Origin: Synechococcales cyanobacterium PMM_0002
Lineage (GTDB): Bacteria > Cyanobacteriota > Cyanobacteriia > Elainellales > Elainellaceae
Assembly (NCBI GenBank): GCA_949127925.1
Contig: CASBQX010000056.1
Coordinates: forward strand, 1 to 22,383
Direction of reading: 5' to 3'
Length of the DNA: 22,383 nt
The notes under the pieces are model-generated. The model was not told where the DNA came from. It saw only the letters and a program-made list of their open reading frames with translations, and did no database searches. The position numbers and the translations under genes are program-made. Below, piece by piece: positions 19,422 to 22,383 of this stretch; positions within the stretch are counted from its first letter, which is position 1, and each line of letters opens with the position of its first letter.

Positions 19422-21767
19422 ATGCGCCCTATCTCTGCGATTACCCAAGATCTTGTGCTAATTGGCGGTGGCCACAGTCATGCGATCGCCCTCCGCCAGT
19501 TTGGCATGAACCCGATTCCGGGCGTGCGACTAACGCTGATTACCGATGTCACCGATACGCCCTATTCTGGGATGCTGCCCGGTTATGTGGCGGGACTGTA
19601 TGGCTTTGATGAATGCCATATTGATCTGCGGCCACTGGCAAATTTTGCTGGGGCGCGGCTGGTGGTGAACCGGGCGGTAGAGCTAGATTTAGCGCATAAT
19701 CGGGTAATTTGTGCCAATCGTCCAGCGATCGCCTTCGACCTGCTTGCAATCGATATTGGCAGCACGCCAGCGGTGGCGGCGGTGCCGGGAGCCGCAGACT
19801 ATGCCATTCCGGTGAAGCCGATTTCGCAGTTTTTGAGCCGTTGGGATGCGCTGGTGCAGCAGTTGGCACAGCCGGATCACGCTCTAGGCGGTGCTCTATC
19901 GCTGGGGATAGTGGGCGGCGGCACGGGAGGGGTGGAACTGGCGCTGGCCGTGCAGTCTCGGTTGCAGCAGATTGGCAGACAGGCGGGAGCATCTGCCCCA
20001 AATCTAACCCTGCATCTATTCCAGCGGGGACCAGAGCTGATGCCCGAACGTCGTCCATGGGTGCGGCGAAAAATGCAGCAAATTCTAGAGAGTCGTGGGG
20101 TTCAACTGCATCTCAACGAAGCCGTGAGCCAAGTTGGGGAGGACTGGGTGCAGTGTGAATCGGGGCTAAAGGTGGCCTGTGATCAGCTATTTTGGGTGAC
20201 GCAGGCGGCGGCAGCTCCATGGCTTCGGACGTCGGGCTTGGCCACCTGCGATCGCGGCTTCATTCAAGTCAACGACTGTTTGCAATCGACTTCGCACCCG
20301 CAGGTGTTTGCCGCTGGCGATGTGGCCACGATGGTAAATCATCCACGGCCTAAGGCGGGCGTATTTGCGGTGCGCCAGGGCAAGCCGCTCTATACCAATC
20401 TGCGTCGCGCCCTTCAGCAACAGCCACTTCAGCCGTTTGTGCCCCAGAAGGCGTTCCTGATTTTAATTGGCTTGGGCGATCGCACCGCCGTCGCATCCCG
20501 AGGGGCGATCGGGTTGGGGGCGGCGGCGTGGATCTGGCAGTGGAAGGATCGGGTCGATCGGGCGTTTATGCAGCAGTTTACCAGTCTTAATCCGATGGAA
20601 TTGGGGATGGAAACGGGGATGAAATCGGGGGCGCTGGCTTGCCTGCGCGGATCGCGGATCGCCCCTTCTGCAATAGCTTCAGACCCAATGCCCTGTGCCG
20701 GGTGCGGGTCTAAAATTGGCAGTTCCGTATTGGGGCGATCGCTGGCTCGGGTGCGTCAGGATCTTGGTGGATCAATTGGTGGATCAATTGGTGGATCAAA
20801 TGGAGCACTAGACCGCGACGACATCTTGATTGGGCTAGACGCGCCAGATGATGCAGCGGTAATCAGCATTCCTTCGGGGCAGGTTTTGGTGCAAACCGTC
20901 GATTACTTTCGGGCATTGGTCAATGACCCGTTTGTGTTTGGCCAAATCGCTGCCACCCACGCTCTGGGCGATTTGTTTGCCATGGGTGCAACGCCGCACA
21001 GTGCGCTGGCGATCGCCACCTTGCCCGATGCCACCGATATCAAGCACGAAGAATTGCTGTATCAACTGCTATCTGGAGCCATTAAGGTGTTGACTCAAGC
21101 CGGTGCAGTTTTGATCGGTGGGCATACCAGCGCCGACTCTGGCCTGTCTTTTGGTCTGGCCTGCAATGGGTTGGCCATGCCCGAACAGCTGCTGCGCAAA
21201 CGTGGCATGACTCCCGGCGACGTGCTGATTTTGACTAAGCCTCTGGGTACGGGCACCCTGTTTGCAGCCGATATGCAGCTCAAGGCCAAAGGTCGCTGGA
21301 TTGAAGCGGCCATTCAGTCGATGCTCAGCTCCAATCAAGCCGCCGCCCAGCTGTTCCAAACTCACCAAGCCACCGCCTGCACTGACATCACAGGCTTTGG
21401 TCTGCTAGGACACCTGAGCGAAATGCTGCGCGCGTCTCAGGTCGCCGCCGAAATTTCCCTGGCGGCGTTGCCCCTGCTCGACGGTGCCCGCGACACCCTA
21501 CACCAGGGTATTCTCAGCTCTCTGCATCCCCAAAACCTCACCGCTGCTGCCCAAATTCAGAACCTCGCTGCTGTGAGCGCCCATCCTTTATTTCCGCTGC
21601 TGTTCGATCCACAAACCTGCGGCGGCCTGCTCGCCAGCGTGCCTGCGGCAACGGCCAGCAAGTGTCTGAACGCCCTGCGCACCCATGGCTATGCCAGCAG
21701 TCAGGCGATCGGGCAGGTGGTGGTGGCTCAGGTGGGCAGATTGCCCGTGACGATTGCCTGTGCTTAG
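19422..21767 (+). CDS. selD: Selenide, water dikinase fused to an N-terminal FAD/NAD(P) oxidoreductase
   Basis: The product has 781 residues in two parts. Residues 1-~390 form a pyridine-nucleotide oxidoreductase resembling NDH-2: DLVLIGGGHSH (FAD dinucleotide loop, 10-20), LGIVGGGTGGVE (NAD loop, 161-172) and VFAAGDVAT (FAD-binding, 295-303). From about 420 comes SelD: PCAGCGSK (424-431) with catalytic C428 and K431, DDAAVI, QTVDYFRALVNDPFVFG, HALGDLFAMGA and IGGHTSADSGLS (565-576). SelD makes selenophosphate from selenide and ATP. The oxidoreductase half may supply or guard the reduced selenium, which is inference. This fusion is known in cyanobacteria. A Gly/Ser repeat (GGSIGGSIGGSNG) is inserted after the first SelD helix. 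The Shine-Dalgarno is weak. Confidence 0.94.
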   Translation: MRPISAITQDLVLIGGGHSHAIALRQFGMNPIPGVRLTLITDVTDTPYSGMLPGYVAGLYGFDECHIDLRPLANFAGARLVVNRAVELDLAHNRVICANRPAIAFDLLAIDIGSTPAVAAVPGAADYAIPVKPISQFLSRWDALVQQLAQPDHALGGALSLGIVGGGTGGVELALAVQSRLQQIGRQAGASAPNLTLHLFQRGPELMPERRPWVRRKMQQILESRGVQLHLNEAVSQVGEDWVQCESGLKVACDQLFWVTQAAAAPWLRTSGLATCDRGFIQVNDCLQSTSHPQVFAAGDVATMVNHPRPKAGVFAVRQGKPLYTNLRRALQQQPLQPFVPQKAFLILIGLGDRTAVASRGAIGLGAAAWIWQWKDRVDRAFMQQFTSLNPMELGMETGMKSGALACLRGSRIAPSAIASDPMPCAGCGSKIGSSVLGRSLARVRQDLGGSIGGSIGGSNGALDRDDILIGLDAPDDAAVISIPSGQVLVQTVDYFRALVNDPFVFGQIAATHALGDLFAMGATPHSALAIATLPDATDIKHEELLYQLLSGAIKVLTQAGAVLIGGHTSADSGLSFGLACNGLAMPEQLLRKRGMTPGDVLILTKPLGTGTLFAADMQLKAKGRWIEAAIQSMLSSNQAAAQLFQTHQATACTDITGFGLLGHLSEMLRASQVAAEISLAALPLLDGARDTLHQGILSSLHPQNLTAAAQIQNLAAVSAHPLFPLLFDPQTCGGLLASVPAATASKCLNALRTHGYASSQAIGQVVVAQVGRLPVTIACA
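20766..20801 (+). repeat. In-frame 12-bp tandem repeat in selD
   Basis: Three copies of GGTGGATCAATT (last copy ends AAT) encode GGSI, GGSI, GGSN, a flexible insert between the SelD catalytic Cys/Lys segment and its ATP-binding core. Confidence 0.92.
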
Positions 21768-21779
21768 ATCAAAAGCGTT

Positions 21780-21953
21780 TGGTTGCCGGAGATGGGTTTT
21801 GCATCGCGGCTGCACGGTAGCTGCCCCCAGCCCGTTCCATCCAATGGCATCGGGGCTGTGGTTTGAAAGCCCCTGCGCGTCCGTCTTTCAAACGGTAGAC
21901 TGAGGATGTAGACATGCAACATCCCCTCCTGACCTAGCCTTCTAGAGGCTTTT
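21780..21953 (+). other. Hairpin-dense gap downstream of selD
   Basis: Successive inverted repeats fill the gap: GCGGCT/AGCTGC (about 21806-21824), CAGCCC/GGGCTG (21828-21858), GTTTGAAAG/CTTTCAAAC (21861-21893, 9 bp perfect), GGATGT/ACATCC (21904-21924) and AGCCT/AGGCT with a short T tract (21936-21953). The last could be a weak selD terminator. No known RNA family is recognised, and no tRNA T-loop is present. It could be a selD 3' UTR or a separate RNA. A 77-codon minus-strand frame here (21764-21997) has no motif and is not called. Confidence 0.45.
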
Positions 21954-21995
21954 ACTCGCGCAACAGGTAGATTACGATTGCTTTCAACTTCAACC

Positions 21996-22383
21996 ATGGT
22001 GCCACAGACTCCTCTATTGCTCTCGCACCTGCTCTTGTCTAGTTTAGGAACCCAGGTTTCCTTGAATTATGCCGAGCGCATTCCTCAAGAGGGAAGCCTA
22101 ATTGTGGTCAGTAACCATCGCAGTTTTATGGATGCGCCACTGCTGATGACGGTTTTGAGTCAGCCGATCCGGTTTGCCTGCCACCATTACATGGGTCAAG
22201 TCCCCGTCCTCCGCGAGATTGTGACGGCTTTAGGCTGTGTTCCGTTAGATAGCGCCTCTCAAAAGCAGCATTTTTTGCGCCAGGCCAGTCAGCTATTGCA
22301 GGCTCGACAAACGGTGGGGATTTTCCCGGAAGGCACACAGCCGATGGTGCAGCAGACTGCGCCAAATCAGGTGGGTGCATTTC
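21996..22383 (+). CDS. PlsC-type 1-acylglycerol-3-phosphate acyltransferase family protein, 3'-truncated
   Basis: The ATG at 21996 opens a frame that runs off the window end (129 codons seen). NHRSFMDAPL carries the catalytic H-x4-D motif, and GIFPEGTQ is the acyltransferase substrate-binding motif III (FPEGT). Between them are IRFACHHYMGQVPVL and LGCVPLDSAS, in line with motif II of the family. Such enzymes acylate lysophosphatidate at the membrane during phospholipid and glycolipid synthesis. The N-terminus (MVPQTPLLLSHLLLSSLG) is mildly hydrophobic. It is separate from selD by 228 bp. The acceptor cannot be told from this fragment. Confidence 0.9.
   Translation, partial: MVPQTPLLLSHLLLSSLGTQVSLNYAERIPQEGSLIVVSNHRSFMDAPLLMTVLSQPIRFACHHYMGQVPVLREIVTALGCVPLDSASQKQHFLRQASQLLQARQTVGIFPEGTQPMVQQTAPNQVGAF

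Noticed and set aside
20690..20720. Possible selenocysteine (UGA) codon in SelD active site
   Set aside because: The frame has no in-frame UGA; the active-site residue is Cys (C428).
21876..21896. CCGT-CTTTCAA-ACGG resembles a tRNA-Glu (TTC) anticodon arm
   Set aside because: No acceptor stem, D arm or GTTCGA T-loop can be placed around it; only a 4-bp stem matches.

Overview
The window comes from a cyanobacterium. The palindrome GCGATCGC (HIP1) and its core GCGATCGCC recur dozens of times. Several genes are of cyanobacterial type: a DUF4359 protein, a PspA/IM30 (Vipp1-like) protein, SelD fused to an oxidoreductase, and a secE-nusG-rplKAJL cluster that is not followed by rpoBC. Moderate-to-high GC and many short repeats suggest a filamentous or Leptolyngbya-like lineage, but I cannot fix the genus from sequence alone.

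Layout: 1-2352 (+) is the 3' part of a GH57/DUF3536 protein. It is followed by tRNA-His (-) and a small exported DUF4359 protein (+). From 3161 to 6740 runs the minus-strand operon secE-nusG-rplK-rplA-rplJ-rplL, with an L10-leader/attenuator between rplA and rplJ and a strong terminator after rplL. From 7043 to 12208 (all -) lie deoC, recO, an MFS permease with a long N-terminal tail, and a GT4 glycosyltransferase. The deoC-recO gap holds heptamer-repeat arrays in inverted orientation flanking a MITE-like element. A 621-bp divergent gap with a striking nested RNA structure then precedes a PspA/IM30 gene (+). mtnA (-) and a 77-residue unknown (-) follow, then rpsD (+) with its own promoter and terminator, an 81-residue unknown (+), and a likely minus-strand transcript speB > thioredoxin-like > sulfotransferase. 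Diverging from speB by only 28 bp is the selD fusion (+). The window ends inside a PlsC-type acyltransferase (+).

Functional themes: the core is translation (six ribosomal proteins counting S4, NusG, SecE). Around it are single housekeeping genes for nucleoside catabolism (deoC), DNA repair (recO), methionine salvage (mtnA), polyamine/arginine metabolism (speB), selenium activation (selD), membrane maintenance (PspA/IM30) and lipid synthesis (acyltransferase, possibly the GT4).

I see no CRISPR array, prophage, intact transposon or defence operon. The unusual content is small-scale: (i) a nested multi-hairpin element with two T-tracts upstream of the PspA/IM30 gene; (ii) many unrelated short tandem repeats (units of 7 to 28 bp), some rewriting protein ends (L10, DeoC, DUF4359) or a linker (SelD); (iii) a 13-bp perfect inverted repeat inside the MFS coding sequence; (iv) a hairpin-dense gap after selD.
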